Assembly (NCBI GenBank): GCA_022410635.1
Contig: JAJVDF010000137.1
Coordinates: forward strand, 1,467,955-1,531,954
DNA: 64,000 bases
Direction of reading: 5' to 3'
Origin: Tretioscincus oriximinensis
Lineage: Eukaryota > Chordata > Lepidosauria > Squamata > Gymnophthalmidae
The position numbers were made by a program, and so were the translations under genes. Shown here piece by piece: positions 63,868 to 64,000 of the stretch (positions are counted from its first letter, which is position 1; the number at the start of each line of letters is the position of its first letter). The notes under the pieces are model-generated. The model was given only the letters and a program-made list of their open reading frames with translations, had not been told where the DNA came from and searched no databases.

Positions 63868-64000
63868 AGGACNAAAGGGCATAATTAAGGAGGACNTGGA
63901 GATTGCAGAGAGGTTAAATGAATTTTTTGCTTCAGTTTTCACTGAAGAAGACAGAGGGAATTTACCCACAACAGATTTAGTTTTCTCAGAAAGAACACCA
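63868..64000 (+). pseudogene. CR1-L3-like reverse transcriptase, start of domain, runs off the window
   Basis: The plus frame reads EIAERLNEFFASVFTEEDRG, NLPTTDLVFSERTP to the last base. It is the same segment as the first block of 36645-37860, in the opposite orientation. Two Ns fall in it. Whether the rest of the domain is intact cannot be seen. Confidence 0.8.

Noticed and set aside
1..64000. Search for CRISPR arrays, toxin-antitoxin, phage or other prokaryote-type systems
   Set aside because: The window is vertebrate intronic DNA; repeats are dispersed transposable elements and microsatellites, with no array of spaced direct repeats.

Overview
The window looks like vertebrate, most probably squamate reptile (lizard or gecko-like), nuclear DNA. 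The evidence is a pair of spliced exons on the minus strand, a dense load of CR1/L3-like and L2-like LINE fragments, two tRNA-headed SINE families that share an L2-like tail ending in (CTT)n, Penelope-like elements, and palindromic MITE-like repeats. Isolated single N characters are scattered throughout, so this is a draft assembly. Nothing bacterial, viral or CRISPR-like was seen.

The only host gene recognised is an IL1RAPL-type receptor, best matched to IL1RAPL2, on the minus strand. Two consecutive coding exons, 7977-8106 and 3716-3861, encode most of the third Ig-like domain. They are separated by a 4115-base intron with GT/AG borders, and the exon phases fit exactly. Everything from about 8.1 kb to 64 kb would be upstream intron of that gene, and 1-3715 is the next downstream intron. 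No other exon was recognised, which fits the very long introns of this gene family.

The rest is a layered repeat landscape. Names used below: CR1-L3-like is a LINE whose ORF ends in a WNLLPEEVVVA-type motif and whose 3' end is TTCTTATGTTCTT. L2-like is a LINE whose tail reads GGGCGGGGTATAAAT plus (AAAT)n. SINE-A and SINE-B are tRNA-headed SINEs. PLE means Penelope-like element. PAL-A is a roughly 140-base foldback repeat centred on TGCCATAGTCTACAC and its inverse. PAL-B is a 180-220-base foldback repeat with TAGGCTGACC ends.

Layout: 0-9 kb holds the two exons plus repeats, including two PAL-B copies, one of which splits an L2-like copy. 9-23 kb holds PLE insertions and CR1-L3-like fragments. 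22.3-25.4 kb is largely free of recognised repeats. 25-36 kb mixes LINE, SINE and PAL-A copies with repeat-poor AT-rich stretches that may be conserved noncoding sequence. 36.6-38.9 kb is a decayed CR1-L3-like reverse transcriptase followed by a SINE and a long pyrimidine satellite. 41-52 kb has nested insertions, including a young CR1-L3-like copy inside an older inverted one. 52-64 kb has microsatellites, modular CR1/PAL-A composites and, at the right edge, the start of another CR1-L3-like reverse transcriptase.

The most interesting structures are the PAL-A foldback family, its recurring fixed junctions with CR1-L3-like 3' UTR sequence (a composite repeat seen at several loci), PAL-B with a readable 9-base target duplication, and several insertions dated by nesting and target-site duplications. 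Family names are from recognition by eye; no database search was run.
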